Part shown: one piece after another, positions 35,805-44,448 of the stretch | How the letters are laid out: every line of letters starts with the position of its first letter | How positions within the stretch are numbered: position 1 is the first letter of the stretch | Origin: JAVBME01 sp031552765 | Lineage (GTDB): Bacteria > Bacillota > Negativicutes > Acidaminococcales > JAISLQ01 | Direction of reading: 5' to 3' | Length of the DNA: 64,000 nucleotides | Assembly: GCA_031552765.1 (NCBI GenBank) | Contig: JAVBME010000025.1 | Coordinates: 1-64,000, forward strand | Program-made: the position numbers and the translations under genes | The notes under the pieces: generated by a model | Told to the model about the DNA's origin: nothing | What the model saw: only the letters and a program-made list of their open reading frames with translations | The model's database searches: none

Positions 35805-37835
35805 TCAGCCGTCAATACCTATTGTTTCCTGAACGTTTACTATCTCTACACTGGTGACAGTTTCACCGGTCACTATCTGGTATACCGGGGTATTGGTCTT
35901 ATATTTACTGCCTCTGACAAATTCGTTTATCTGCTGTTCTTTTACTGCGGAAGGGACTGTTCCGGCATTTTTTTTGCCGTTTTTACTGGCAGGTCCTTTG
36001 TCTGTAGTGCCATATAAAAGGTCGACTACTACGTCATGGTTACAATCTCTTTTATTAAATTCATCGATCTCTTCGGCAAAAGTTTTATTTTTGTCGGTAT
36101 CCTGCCTGAGCAGTACGGCCGCTTCAGCTAACTGCTGCTGCTGCACTACATTTTGCAGGCCGGCCAAAGAGGTGCCCCCTCTTATCATCAGCGGCATAGT
36201 GCCTTCTTCTTGCTCTTTTGGCACGGTGAAATGAACTACTTTGGTGAATTTATCACCGCGGTAGGGCTGCAAAGTTACTTCTATCCCGATAGTATCGCCG
36301 GGATTAGCCTTTTCCGCCAACGGGCGGGCGGAAAGAATGGTCGCGGTATTGCGCTGGTCGGTTATCTCTATTTGCACATCTATGTCTGTCAAAGATACCG
36401 GATAGTAGCGGTTTCTAGTCAAAAGACGCAGGCCAGCCGCCAGTTCGCTCGTCAGCGATTCCGTTATATTGCGTGAACTGTAAAACATATTTTCCCGTTT
36501 TATTTCCCGCCCATCAGGCAGGTCGGCAGCCCGGACGGTAAATTTTATCACAGCCGTCCCTTCGCCTTTTCTGTCCACAGTACGGTCTATTATGCTCACC
36601 GCCGCCGCCTCGGCCAAGGCCGGAGAAAATATCTCGTCATTCACTATTTGTACGGTAGACGATTTGTGTATGCCGCGGGTAAAATCGCTGACCGTTATGA
36701 GCATGGGCACGACATCCGGATAAGTCCCTATTTTACCGCTAACGCCGGATCCACGGTCCTGCATGACCGTACCGAGCATTTTACCGGACGCGCCGACCTT
36801 AAAAGCGCTGTTGATAGAACTTACAGTAGTAAATGTCCAGGCATTGCTCAAAAAATAGTTTACACTGCCGCGCTTGGTAAACGGATGCCCGAAAGCAAGC
36901 ACTTCGTCGCCATCCACCCAGGTCACCGTACCTAAAACGCCAAGGCTCATATCGCCGCGGATAAGTTCAACGCTTACTGCGCTTCCCGGCTCCAGTTTTA
37001 TATCTGCCGTACCGTAAGGCGCTTCCCCTACGGAATAAGGCACTATGTCAAATTCTTTTAACTGTTGTCGCAAGATTTCGAGGCCCTGCGCGCTAAACCC
37101 GCGCGCCATCAACGGCGTGGCTTTAGGTTTAGGGTTTGCCGGAGGCAGATAGGTATCGGCTGCGGCATTGTCTTTTTTAGCAACACTGCCGTCATCTATA
37201 TTTGATCCTGTTTCGCCTTTTTTACTGTCGGTGTTTTTATTTTTCTTAGCGGTTTTCTTTGTTTTTTCAGGGTCTTTAGCACTGTCGGCATCTTTACCTT
37301 TGTCGCCGGCAGCATCCTTTTTTTCTTGCTCGCGCTCTTTAGTGAGTTTGGTTATTTCCGCATTGTCTTCAGCTCTTTGCCGTGCGGCTTTTTCCGCCTT
37401 ACGCTTTTCTTTTTTCGCCACTTCTATGCGCATATCCTCGGATATTTTTAGCATTTCCGCAATAGGGGTGAGCATACATATCCGGGGGTCGGAAAGGTTC
37501 CAGCCAAAAGCCACGGCGCCGGCAAGTTTCCCGTTAAAGAAAACCGGGCTGCCGCTCATGCCCTGCGCCACTCCGCCTGCGCGGTCTATGGCATCGCCAT
37601 ACAAGCGCACCAGTATCAGATCCCCGCCGGTACTGCCGGAATTTTTCATGACGCCGATGACTTTTACCTGGAATTCTTCTATCTTGCTGCCGGAAATCAC
37701 TGTTTTGCCAATACCTACCATGCCTTCTGAAAGCTGGTCTGTCGTTATTATCTCAGGCGGCGCAGCCATGCCGGCAGGACAATAAACCAGCAAAAGCAAA
37801 AGGACGCAAACACCAAGAATCCTGCTAAATTTCAA
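35805..37835 (-). CDS. SpoIVB-like S55 peptidase-family exported protein
   Basis: The 676-residue protein has a signal peptide (about 1-24). The S55 (SpoIVB) family segments are GVAQGMSGSPVFFNGKLAGAVAFGW (about 88-112) with the putative nucleophile Ser, and VLAFGHPFTKRG with His at about 317. A Lys/Glu/Asp-rich low-complexity stretch (about 137-225) separates the two. Here GMSGSP comes before the His motif, whereas in B. subtilis SpoIVB the His precedes the Ser motif. Larger non-sporulation S55 proteins of diderms share this order. A TTG start (37835) with AAAGGGTGG upstream is chosen. Its target is unknown, and a sporulation role is unlikely here. Confidence 0.78.
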   Translation of the reverse strand: MKFSRILGVCVLLLLLVYCPAGMAAPPEIITTDQLSEGMVGIGKTVISGSKIEEFQVKVIGVMKNSGSTGGDLILVRLYGDAIDRAGGVAQGMSGSPVFFNGKLAGAVAFGWNLSDPRICMLTPIAEMLKISEDMRIEVAKKEKRKAEKAARQRAEDNAEITKLTKEREQEKKDAAGDKGKDADSAKDPEKTKKTAKKNKNTDSKKGETGSNIDDGSVAKKDNAAADTYLPPANPKPKATPLMARGFSAQGLEILRQQLKEFDIVPYSVGEAPYGTADIKLEPGSAVSVELIRGDMSLGVLGTVTWVDGDEVLAFGHPFTKRGSVNYFLSNAWTFTTVSSINSAFKVGASGKMLGTVMQDRGSGVSGKIGTYPDVVPMLITVSDFTRGIHKSSTVQIVNDEIFSPALAEAAAVSIIDRTVDRKGEGTAVIKFTVRAADLPDGREIKRENMFYSSRNITESLTSELAAGLRLLTRNRYYPVSLTDIDVQIEITDQRNTATILSARPLAEKANPGDTIGIEVTLQPYRGDKFTKVVHFTVPKEQEEGTMPLMIRGGTSLAGLQNVVQQQQLAEAAVLLRQDTDKNKTFAEEIDEFNKRDCNHDVVVDLLYGTTDKGPASKNGKKNAGTVPSAVKEQQINEFVRGSKYKTNTPVYQIVTGETVTSVEIVNVQETIGIDG

Positions 37836-37866
37836 AGTAACCACCCTTTCTTGATAATAACACACA

Positions 37867-37912
37867 TAACCGGGCGCAGGATGTTATATCCGCAACATCC
37901 GTTGCCCGGCTA
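37867..37912. terminator. Terminator-like hairpin after the lipoyl-like gene
   Basis: A bulged stem forms from CCGGGC (37870-37875) with GCCCGG (37904-37909) and inner GGATGTT/AACATCC. On the plus side it is followed by a run of nine T residues; on the minus side by TTATGTGTG. It may act weakly on minus-strand transcripts. Confidence 0.55.
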
Positions 37913-37930
37913 TGCTTTTTTTTCACTGAT

Positions 37931-38236
37931 TTATCTGGCGGATTGTATTTTAGCAACCGCCTGTCCGCTTACGATTTTGTCACCAGGCGCTACCAGCACC
38001 TCTAGCACCGTACCGTCCGTATTGGCCCTGGCGGCAGGCGCCGGGCCGGCAACACTATTTATATACACCAGTACCTGGCCTTCTTTAACTACTGCTCCTG
38101 TTTTTACCAGGTTGTTTGCACTCACCGTACCATTCAAAGTACTGGTCTGCACTACGATCGATGCGGCGTAGGCCCAGGCGGCAAAAGAAAGCGCAACCGC
38201 CAGTGTCAAGATCATGATACGTTTTGAACGCAACAT
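37931..38236 (-). CDS. Small secreted lipoyl/biotinyl-like domain protein
   Basis: The 101-residue protein has a signal peptide (about 1-24, ending WAYAASI) and then a single barrel-sandwich hybrid fold. GAVVKEGQVLVYINSV and GTVLEVLVAPGDKIVSGQAVAKI are the two halves of a biotinyl/lipoyl-like domain. The hairpin that would carry the modified Lys reads ARANTDG and has no Lys, so it is probably not lipoylated or biotinylated. Such domains also occur in periplasmic adaptor proteins of efflux systems. A single exported one on its own is unusual. The start at 38236 has AGAGGTGG upstream. A good promoter precedes it. Confidence 0.75.
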   Translation of the reverse strand: MLRSKRIMILTLAVALSFAAWAYAASIVVQTSTLNGTVSANNLVKTGAVVKEGQVLVYINSVAGPAPAARANTDGTVLEVLVAPGDKIVSGQAVAKIQSAR

Positions 38237-38259
38237 AAAAACCACCTCTCTTTAGCTAT

Positions 38260-38288
38260 ATTATACTAGAAATTTGCAGTATAAACAA
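38260..38288 (-). promoter_or_regulatory. Sigma-A-type promoter for the lipoyl-like gene
   Basis: On the minus strand TTGTTT (38283-38288) and TATAAT (38260-38265) are spaced by 17 bases, 23 bases upstream of the chosen start codon. Confidence 0.7.
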
Positions 38289-38305
38289 AAGAGATTTTTG
38301 TGAAA

Positions 38306-39712
38306 TTATTGTGACCTGGTAAATACGCCTAGACCGACGCTTATCCTTCTCTCCTGCCCGTCGGAAGGTCCGTTCATTATTTCCCCGCCGATCACCATTT
38401 CACTGGAACCGCCGCCATCGAGGTTCATCGCGTCAACCGCACCGGCAGCTATCATCTTTTCCGCCAGTTCCCCTAGTGTCAAGCCCCTGCTGGCGCTGCT
38501 GCGTCCATCGGCCACCAGCAACAGCACTTTGCCGTCTTTCGTGATACCGACCGCAGTACGCGGCGCCCGTCCCTGTGTTATATCAGGGGGAAAATTCTCC
38601 GTTTGTCCCGCCAGGGTCACCTTGCCGGCAGTCACCAGGCGCGGGCCGGCGCCCAGGACCATTTTTGCGCGGTCGCCTTTTTCGCCTAAAGTTTGTTTAA
38701 AAGTTACTTTTTCACCTATTGTCAAAGTTTTGAGAAAGTCGACCGCTTTACCGTGCCCGGAAAGAACAAAGCCGGCTTCTGGCAGCGGGCTGTTGCCCTT
38801 AGGGTTTATATTTACCACACAGCCTTTGCCGTCGATACTTACTTCATAACCATAGCTGTTGGTACCGGTGGCTGCGGCATATTCTTTATTATATACTATC
38901 AGTTCGTCGTTCAAGCGCTCGCGGTTGACGCCGCCAACCGTAAACCGGCTGCCGCCTGCGGACAGTTCGCCGCTATAGCTGACCGGCGTTATCTCCATCT
39001 TGCCGTCCGGATAGACTAGAAAAGCCGTCCTGCTCATTTTTTCACTGCTCACTATATTGCCGTTCAGTTTGAGATTGCCGATCACCCAGCCGTCCGTACC
39101 GAAATAGGATGCGTTTACCCCTGCGGCAGCCTTGCTCCGGGCTACGATATCTTTGAGCTTTTCACGCCCCACTACCTGTCCGGAAGCCATGGCCGGCCTT
39201 ACTTCCCATTTTGCCGGGTCCACTTCCATTGTGTATATTTTTAAAGGCGCGCCATTTACCAACTCTTTAGACAAAACATACGTCAAGCCGGGCGCTACCA
39301 GCGTCTCTTCCTGACGCTGGTAATTTTTCATTACATCGACGACCAAACGCCAAGGGCCTTGCAGCAAGAAAGCTTTGTATTCGGTTTCTGTATTGAGCAT
39401 TATATCGAGCAACAGTTTGTTCTTGTCTACAGTAAACAGTTTGGCCTGCCGAAAGACAGGGTCTGAGAGTATTATATCCTTTATATCTTTAGCGGTAGTA
39501 GCCACACCCAGGTCTACTACTACTCTTTTGCCAAATCCGGAAGATGCCTTAAAGTCGGGGGCGCCGCTGAGATCTACAACTATCCTCACTTTATCCGCCG
39601 AACTGCTGTAGCGTATTTTCTCCGCAGTCAGTTCGGCCGCATGTGCGCCCACAGGAAAAAATGATAGTAAGAACAGCACTATTATTAATTTATTCAAACA
39701 ACGCAAAAACAT
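38306..39712 (-). CDS. AMIN-domain phosphodiester glycosidase (NAGPA) family protein
   Basis: The 468-residue exported protein has a signal peptide (about 1-25). An AMIN-like beta-rich domain follows (about 28-130; IRYSSSADKVRIVVDLSG, the type that binds peptidoglycan or targets envelope proteins). The C-terminal phosphodiester glycosidase domain (about 200-465) shows AAGVNASYFG, RTAVGITKDGKVLLLVADGR and AVDAMNLDGGGSSEMVI. The DGGGSS motif is the family signature. It probably acts on a cell-wall or surface sugar phosphodiester. GGAGG lies upstream, and a terminator separates it from flgJ. Confidence 0.88.
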   Translation of the reverse strand: MFLRCLNKLIIVLFLLSFFPVGAHAAELTAEKIRYSSSADKVRIVVDLSGAPDFKASSGFGKRVVVDLGVATTAKDIKDIILSDPVFRQAKLFTVDKNKLLLDIMLNTETEYKAFLLQGPWRLVVDVMKNYQRQEETLVAPGLTYVLSKELVNGAPLKIYTMEVDPAKWEVRPAMASGQVVGREKLKDIVARSKAAAGVNASYFGTDGWVIGNLKLNGNIVSSEKMSRTAFLVYPDGKMEITPVSYSGELSAGGSRFTVGGVNRERLNDELIVYNKEYAAATGTNSYGYEVSIDGKGCVVNINPKGNSPLPEAGFVLSGHGKAVDFLKTLTIGEKVTFKQTLGEKGDRAKMVLGAGPRLVTAGKVTLAGQTENFPPDITQGRAPRTAVGITKDGKVLLLVADGRSSASRGLTLGELAEKMIAAGAVDAMNLDGGGSSEMVIGGEIMNGPSDGQERRISVGLGVFTRSQ

Positions 39713-39745
39713 TTTCTTTCCTCCAAAGAGTTGACTATAAAATGC

Positions 39746-39775
39746 CAGACACAGCTGGTTTCCCGGCTGTGTCTG
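39746..39775 (-). terminator. Intrinsic terminator after flgJ
   Basis: CAGACACAGC (39746-39755) pairs with GCTGTGTCTG (39766-39775) around a ten-base loop. On the minus strand it is followed by GCATTTTATAG. It ends the flagellar rod/ring operon. Confidence 0.7.
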
Positions 39776-39802
39776 AAAATTTTTGAATTTCGCTAGAGGG
39801 GA

Positions 39803-40276
39803 CTATTGCTTCTTTGTTCCTACCCCTGTCCCCGCTTTGATGCTGTATTCCGGTATGTGTTTTACACCGGGATTGGTCAGCTGATTGTACAAAAGATTGC
39901 CCAATCCTATACCGCCGGCTTGTGACATGGTGCGAGTAAGTTCCACGTCCATCATGGATTGCATGATCTTCTCACCGCTGCTTTTGGGAAACAGCGTCCG
40001 TTCAGGTACGGTATCGCGCATTTTCGAGAGCATCAGGTTGAGAAACAACGCTTCCATTTCCTGGCAGGCTTTCCTAAGTTTCTTATCTTCCTCAGGGCTT
40101 CTCACCGCTTTGGCATTGTTGGCTGCGGCTTTATCCTGCACAGCCTTGAGTTTTTGCGAAAAACTCTCCAGGTCGCTTTTATCGCGCGCAGCTTGCCCGC
40201 GCACGATATTGGCCTCGCTGGTAGCCGAATTCATGACATTCATACCGCCAAATTTGTTTGTTATTATACTGCTCAT
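39803..40276 (-). CDS. flgJ: Flagellar rod-assembly protein FlgJ (rod-binding domain only)
   Basis: The 157-residue protein matches the N-terminal FlgJ rod-binding domain. LRKACQEMEALFLNLMLSKMRDTVPERTLFPKSSGEKIMQSMMDVELTRTMSQAGGIGLG carries the family pattern. The C-terminal muramidase domain of enterobacterial FlgJ is absent, as in many other lineages. It is the last gene of the flagellar run, 14 bases after flgI. Confidence 0.9.
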   Translation of the reverse strand: MSSIITNKFGGMNVMNSATSEANIVRGQAARDKSDLESFSQKLKAVQDKAAANNAKAVRSPEEDKKLRKACQEMEALFLNLMLSKMRDTVPERTLFPKSSGEKIMQSMMDVELTRTMSQAGGIGLGNLLYNQLTNPGVKHIPEYSIKAGTGVGTKKQ

Positions 40277-40290
40277 ATCGCGCCGTCCCC

Positions 40291-41385
40291 TTATATTACT
40301 TCCAGCGTAGCATGAAGCGCGCCCGCTGCCTGCATCGCTTGCAGTATGGCCATGATGTCGCGCGGCGTAGCTCCTGCCGAATTTAGTGCGGTAACTACAT
40401 CGCCTACATTGGCCGAGGCCGGGAGAACAATGAGATTGGCTTTTTCTTCCTTGACTTTTACATCAGTGTTGGGCGTAACTACAGGACGCCCGTAAGTAAA
40501 CGGGTTGGGCTGTACGACATCCGTGCTCTTGGTTATTGTGACTGTCAAACCGCCTTGGGAAACAGCCACTTCGCTGATACCGACATTGCCGCCCATGACC
40601 ACCGTGCCGGTGCGTTCGTTGAGGATTATTTTAGCCGCCTGGTCGGGGTCTATACTCAAATCTTCCAGTCCGGCAATAAAGTTCACGATATCGTAACTGC
40701 CTTCCGGCACCTGCACGCTTACGGTCCCGGCGTCACTTGCCGTAGCGATACGGCCCCAGCTGGAGTTGATCCTGTTGGCTATGCGGTTGGCAGTAGTAAA
40801 ATCCGGTTTGTAAAGGGAAAACCGTACATAGCCCCCTTCGGCCACATTAGTGGTAGTCCCGCGTTCGACGATCGCACCGTTCGGGATAAGACCGGCGTTC
40901 AGATGGTTTTTCACCGTGCCGGAGCCGCCGCTGCCGGCGGCGTAACCGCCAAGAGAGATCGGCCCCTGCGCTACCGCGTATACTTCACCGTTAGCAGCCC
41001 TGAGCGGCGTTTGCATGAGCACTCCGCCCTGGAGGCTCTTGGCGTCGCCGTTTGAAGCTACATTGATATCTATATTGTCGCCCGGTTTAGCAAAAGCGGG
41101 CAATTTCGCAGTGATAATAACTGTAGCCACATTTTTCGGCTTTATGTTTTTTTCGTCAACTGTAATACCGAAATTTTTCATCATATTGACTATAGCTTTT
41201 ATGGTCATATCGCTTTTTGTCGAGTCGCCTGTACCGTTAAGACCTACGATAAGGCCCTGCCCAAACAATTGGTTGTCACGCACTCCCTGTACTTTTGCCA
41301 CATCTTTGATCCTGGCCGCTTCGGCCATAGGATTAAAGGAAAAAAGGGCAACCAGAGCCGCTATAAAATAAGCGCTTATACGCAC
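40291..41385 (-). CDS. flgI: Flagellar P-ring protein FlgI
   Basis: FlgI forms the ring around the rod in the peptidoglycan layer. The 364-residue protein has a signal peptide (ending MAEAA), then ARIKDVAKVQGVRDNQLFGQGLIVGLNGTGDS, the family hallmark. The C-terminal GATPRDIMAILQAMQAAGALHATLEVI is also typical. A GTG start with GGAGGG upstream is chosen. It follows flgH by 13 bases. P and L rings occur only in flagella that cross an outer membrane. Confidence 0.96.
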   Translation of the reverse strand: MRISAYFIAALVALFSFNPMAEAARIKDVAKVQGVRDNQLFGQGLIVGLNGTGDSTKSDMTIKAIVNMMKNFGITVDEKNIKPKNVATVIITAKLPAFAKPGDNIDINVASNGDAKSLQGGVLMQTPLRAANGEVYAVAQGPISLGGYAAGSGGSGTVKNHLNAGLIPNGAIVERGTTTNVAEGGYVRFSLYKPDFTTANRIANRINSSWGRIATASDAGTVSVQVPEGSYDIVNFIAGLEDLSIDPDQAAKIILNERTGTVVMGGNVGISEVAVSQGGLTVTITKSTDVVQPNPFTYGRPVVTPNTDVKVKEEKANLIVLPASANVGDVVTALNSAGATPRDIMAILQAMQAAGALHATLEVI

Positions 41386-41398
41386 TTTTATCCCTCCT

Positions 41399-41995
41399 TT
41401 ACAGCAGGAAATTGAGAACCTGTGTGATTATGCCCTGGCGCTGCTTGCGCATGATAGGGCCTTTGCCGTCGATAGTGATTTTTGCGTTTGCCACATATGT
41501 AGAAAGAATGGTGTTGCCATTGCTTATATCTTCCGGGCGCACTTCGCCGGTCACAGTAATGGTCTGCAAGTCTTTATTCTGCTTGATCGATTGCGTTCCG
41601 GACAGCAAAAGATTGCCATTAGGCTGTACGCCTACTACCTGCACGGTTATACTGGCATTTACCTTGTTACTGTTGTTTATGTTGCCCTGCGCACTAAAGC
41701 TGTCGCTCCCAGAAACGCTGTGGGCTGTGATCCAATCAAGAAAAGAGCCTGTCCCCGCGCTGAGGTTCATACCGGCGGTCTTGGAGTTATTGGCCGCGCC
41801 GGTACGCGAAGCTGTAGACACCTCAGATATGACGATAGTCAAAAGATCACCGACATTACGGGCTTTGACATCCTGATAAATATTGGCCATGCGGGAATTA
41901 TCCTGCCAAAGCGATTCCGCCTGCCCTATGGCCGGTTGCGCCGCAAAAGCTAAGACGGCCAGACAAACAACCATCAATCGTTTCATAAAACTCAC
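41399..41995 (-). CDS. flgH: Flagellar L-ring protein FlgH, apparently non-lipidated
   Basis: FlgH forms the outer-membrane ring around the rod. The 198-residue protein has a signal peptide (about 1-26), then SLWQDNSRMANIYQDVKARNVGDLLTIVISE, the family core. VNASITVQVVGVQPNGNLLLSGTQSI, EVRPEDISNGNTILSTYVANAKI and GIITQVLNFLL follow. In enterobacteria the precursor is a lipoprotein with Cys at the cleavage site. Here the signal ends in AQPAIGQAES and there is no Cys after it, so lipid anchoring seems absent. The start has GGTGAG upstream. Confidence 0.94.
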   Translation of the reverse strand: MSFMKRLMVVCLAVLAFAAQPAIGQAESLWQDNSRMANIYQDVKARNVGDLLTIVISEVSTASRTGAANNSKTAGMNLSAGTGSFLDWITAHSVSGSDSFSAQGNINNSNKVNASITVQVVGVQPNGNLLLSGTQSIKQNKDLQTITVTGEVRPEDISNGNTILSTYVANAKITIDGKGPIMRKQRQGIITQVLNFLL

Positions 41996-42008
41996 CGCCT
42001 AGTTTGAC

Positions 42009-42713
42009 TTAATTGTAAATAACGACCGTGTCACGGTCTTGTATTTTAGCCAGGAGGCTTTTCCCTGAACTAAGGTTGCGCACCCGTATCACATCGCCGA
42101 CCGCGCCGCCCTGAACGGCCTGACCGGCCACTTTTACTGTCACATTGCCTGCGATACTGACAATAGTCACATTGTCGCCCGCTTTTATGGCCTCAGGTTT
42201 TGTAAGGCTCGAACGGGTGATGACACTGCCGACAGTCAGCGGACGTCTTAGCTGAAGGCCTACCGCATCGGCGCTTTGGAAAATAACGTCGCCCACACGG
42301 GTCACTTCGCGCCGGTCATAGACCATATCCGCCTCTTCCAAAGTCGTTTGCGAAGGCAGGTCGCGCGCCGCCACCAATACTTCCATAAATTTGCGTACCC
42401 GCCAAATGGTTATGATGTTCATCTGGCGCATGCCGTCAACGTTTACCGCTACTTTCACCTGTATCGGCTGGCCATAGCGGAGCTGACCCATAAGTTCCGC
42501 CGACATATCAAGGATACCGTTTGGCAAGGTGATATTTGGCGGCAGGCGTGTAAGGCATTCTAGCTGGTAATCTGATCCGTCGCTTCTATCGAGCATTTTT
42601 TGGATGGTATCTTCCGCCAAAAGAATGACCGACTGGCCGGGCACAGCCTGCTGAGCCTCGGCTGTCACCGGCAGAAAGAGCAGTAGGGCGACCAACAGCA
42701 GTTTTTTAATCAT
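42009..42713 (-). CDS. flgA: Flagellar P-ring assembly chaperone FlgA
   Basis: The 234-residue exported protein has a signal peptide (about 1-20, ending TAEAQ) and the SAF/FlgA C-terminal fold (about 105-232). VLVAARDLPSQTTLEEADMVYDRREVTRV, LRRPLTVGSVITRSSL and IKAGDNVTIVSIAGNVTVKVAGQAVQGGAVGDVIRVRNLSSGK are family motifs. It helps FlgI assemble into the P ring. It overlaps the end of flgG as TGATG. Confidence 0.93.
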   Translation of the reverse strand: MIKKLLLVALLLFLPVTAEAQQAVPGQSVILLAEDTIQKMLDRSDGSDYQLECLTRLPPNITLPNGILDMSAELMGQLRYGQPIQVKVAVNVDGMRQMNIITIWRVRKFMEVLVAARDLPSQTTLEEADMVYDRREVTRVGDVIFQSADAVGLQLRRPLTVGSVITRSSLTKPEAIKAGDNVTIVSIAGNVTVKVAGQAVQGGAVGDVIRVRNLSSGKSLLAKIQDRDTVVIYN

Positions 42714-43504
42714 CAGCGTTTAAGAGCTACAGCAGTCTGTAGCATTTCATCACTGGTGGTAACAGCTTTGCCGTTTATCTCATACGCCCTTTGGCAGACG
42801 ATCATATTTACCATCTCCTCGACTAGTTGGACATTGGACATTTCAAGATACCTTTGGACAATAGTTCCCGCACCGTCCGTGCCGGGGTTGCTGACCATCG
42901 GTTCGCCGGAGGCGGCGCTTTGCTGGTATAGGTTTTGCCCGATAGCGACAAGGCCGGCCGGGTTGATGAAGCGGGCTATTTCCAGTTGCCCGATCTCATC
43001 GGGGTCGGTTTGGCCGGGAATGGTCACAGATACCCGCCCGTCCGAAGAAATAGTGATAGACGTGGCGTCATCCGGTATAGTGATGACCGGCTCCAAGGTA
43101 TAGCCGTCAGATGTCACTATGCGGCCAGTCTCGTCTGTTTTGAAAGAACCGTCCCGCGTATAGGCCAGCGTGCCGTCCGGCATGTTGATCTGGAAAAAGC
43201 CCTCGTTTTGGATCATCATATCAAGGGCGTTTCCAGTCTCCTGAGCGGCGCCCTGTAAATAAATACGCTGGGTAGCGGCAATCTTGACGCCATGACCAAG
43301 GTCGACGCCTGTCGGCACCTGGTTGTTATCGTCGCCAGTGCTAGTACCGGCCGCACGGACATTTTGATAGAGCAAATCCTGGAAATCCACACGGTATTTT
43401 TTAAAACCGGTGGTGTTTACGTTGGCGATGTTATTGGAAATAACATCCATATTGCTTTGCTGCCCTTTCATACCTGTAGCGGCAGTCCAAAGAGATCTCA
43501 TCAT
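42713..43504 (-). CDS. flgG: Flagellar distal rod protein FlgG
   Basis: The 263-residue rod protein has the conserved N-terminus MMRSLWTAATGMKGQQSNMDVISNNIANVNTTGFK, central DNNQVPTGVDLGHGVKIAATQRIYLQGAAQETGN and C-terminal MSNVQLVEEMVNMIVCQRAYEINGKAVTTSDEMLQTA. The start is placed at the first of two adjacent ATG codons, with AGAGG upstream; an earlier in-frame start adds only basic residues. It follows flgF. Confidence 0.95.
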   Translation of the reverse strand: MMRSLWTAATGMKGQQSNMDVISNNIANVNTTGFKKYRVDFQDLLYQNVRAAGTSTGDDNNQVPTGVDLGHGVKIAATQRIYLQGAAQETGNALDMMIQNEGFFQINMPDGTLAYTRDGSFKTDETGRIVTSDGYTLEPVITIPDDATSITISSDGRVSVTIPGQTDPDEIGQLEIARFINPAGLVAIGQNLYQQSAASGEPMVSNPGTDGAGTIVQRYLEMSNVQLVEEMVNMIVCQRAYEINGKAVTTSDEMLQTAVALKR

Positions 43505-43589
43505 GGTCTTGTTTCGCCTCTTTCGCACATTTTTACACTGCTTCTGTCAGTCCGCAGCGCGAGGCCCCCTCAAAAGGTCCGGCCCCGTA

Positions 43590-44342
43590 TTATACCCTTG
43601 ACACTTCATTTACTGCTTTATCATTGAGCTGGTCGTGCGTCTGCACTGCTTTGGCGTTTATCTCATAGGCGCGGTAGCTGCCGATAAGATTGACCATTTC
43701 TTCAATAATGTTTACATTGGAGGCTTCCAAAACGCCGCTGTTGATTTTGCCGGTAAAAGGCACTACCCTGGCGTTATCCTCCAAACGAAAGAAAATCCCC
43801 GCTTCTTTTCTCATGGAACGCGAATTTTCCACATCGATGAGATCTAATTGCCCTATTTCCTGATCGCCGTTATACACTCGCCCATTCTGGCTGATGGTGA
43901 CAGGCTGGTTGTCAAAGACCGTGATGCTTTGCCCGCCGGAGCCCAATACCGGGTAACCATCCACCGTTACCAGTTGTCCTGTGTCATTGAGCGTAAAAGA
44001 ACCATTGCGGGTATAACGGATGCCTGCCGGAGTCTCGACAGTAAAATAGCCCTTCCCGCTGATGGCAAGATTAAGAGGATTGCCTGTATCGATGATGTTG
44101 CCGCCACTATGGACAACGTAGTTTTCCAGCGGATAAGCGCCAGTACCGAGGTTCCCTACTTTAGGATGCGGGTATTCGCCGTCTCGTATACGTTCTATCA
44201 ATATATTGCGAAAATCGGTGCTGACATTTATGTCCTTCTTGTAACCGGCCGTATTGCAGTTTGCCAGGTTATTGGCTATAGTGTCGGTGCGTACGGTTTC
44301 GGTTATCATGCCGCTGGCGGCAGTATAAATTCCTCTGTTCAT
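43590..44342 (-). CDS. flgF: Flagellar proximal rod protein FlgF
   Basis: The 250-residue rod protein has MNRGIYTAASGMITETVRTDTIANNLANCNTAGYKKD at the start and NVNIIEEMVNLIGSYRAYEINAKAVQTHDQLNDKAVNEVSRV at the end, the paired N- and C-terminal helices of rod proteins. Order flgF-flgG after an mbl gene matches the Bacillus mbl-flhO-flhP arrangement. AAAGGAGG precedes the ATG. A possible sigma-28-like promoter lies upstream. Confidence 0.93.
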   Translation of the reverse strand: MNRGIYTAASGMITETVRTDTIANNLANCNTAGYKKDINVSTDFRNILIERIRDGEYPHPKVGNLGTGAYPLENYVVHSGGNIIDTGNPLNLAISGKGYFTVETPAGIRYTRNGSFTLNDTGQLVTVDGYPVLGSGGQSITVFDNQPVTISQNGRVYNGDQEIGQLDLIDVENSRSMRKEAGIFFRLEDNARVVPFTGKINSGVLEASNVNIIEEMVNLIGSYRAYEINAKAVQTHDQLNDKAVNEVSRV

Positions 44343-44398
44343 TTTTTACCTCCTTTCTCAAAAAATCCTGTATGTAAAATTTATAAAACCCTATTAAT

Positions 44399-44426
44399 GT
44401 ATCGAAAGCTGGAAATAAAAACTAAA
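44399..44426 (-). promoter_or_regulatory. Possible sigma-28-like flagellar promoter
   Basis: On the minus strand TTTAGTTT (44419-44426) resembles the sigma-28 -35 element TAAAGTTT (6 of 8), and TTCGATAC (44399-44406) resembles GCCGATAA (5 of 8). The spacer is 12, not the usual 11. It lies 57 bases before flgF. Confidence 0.35.
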
Positions 44427-44448
44427 GCAGCCGCTTTTTAAACAAGTC

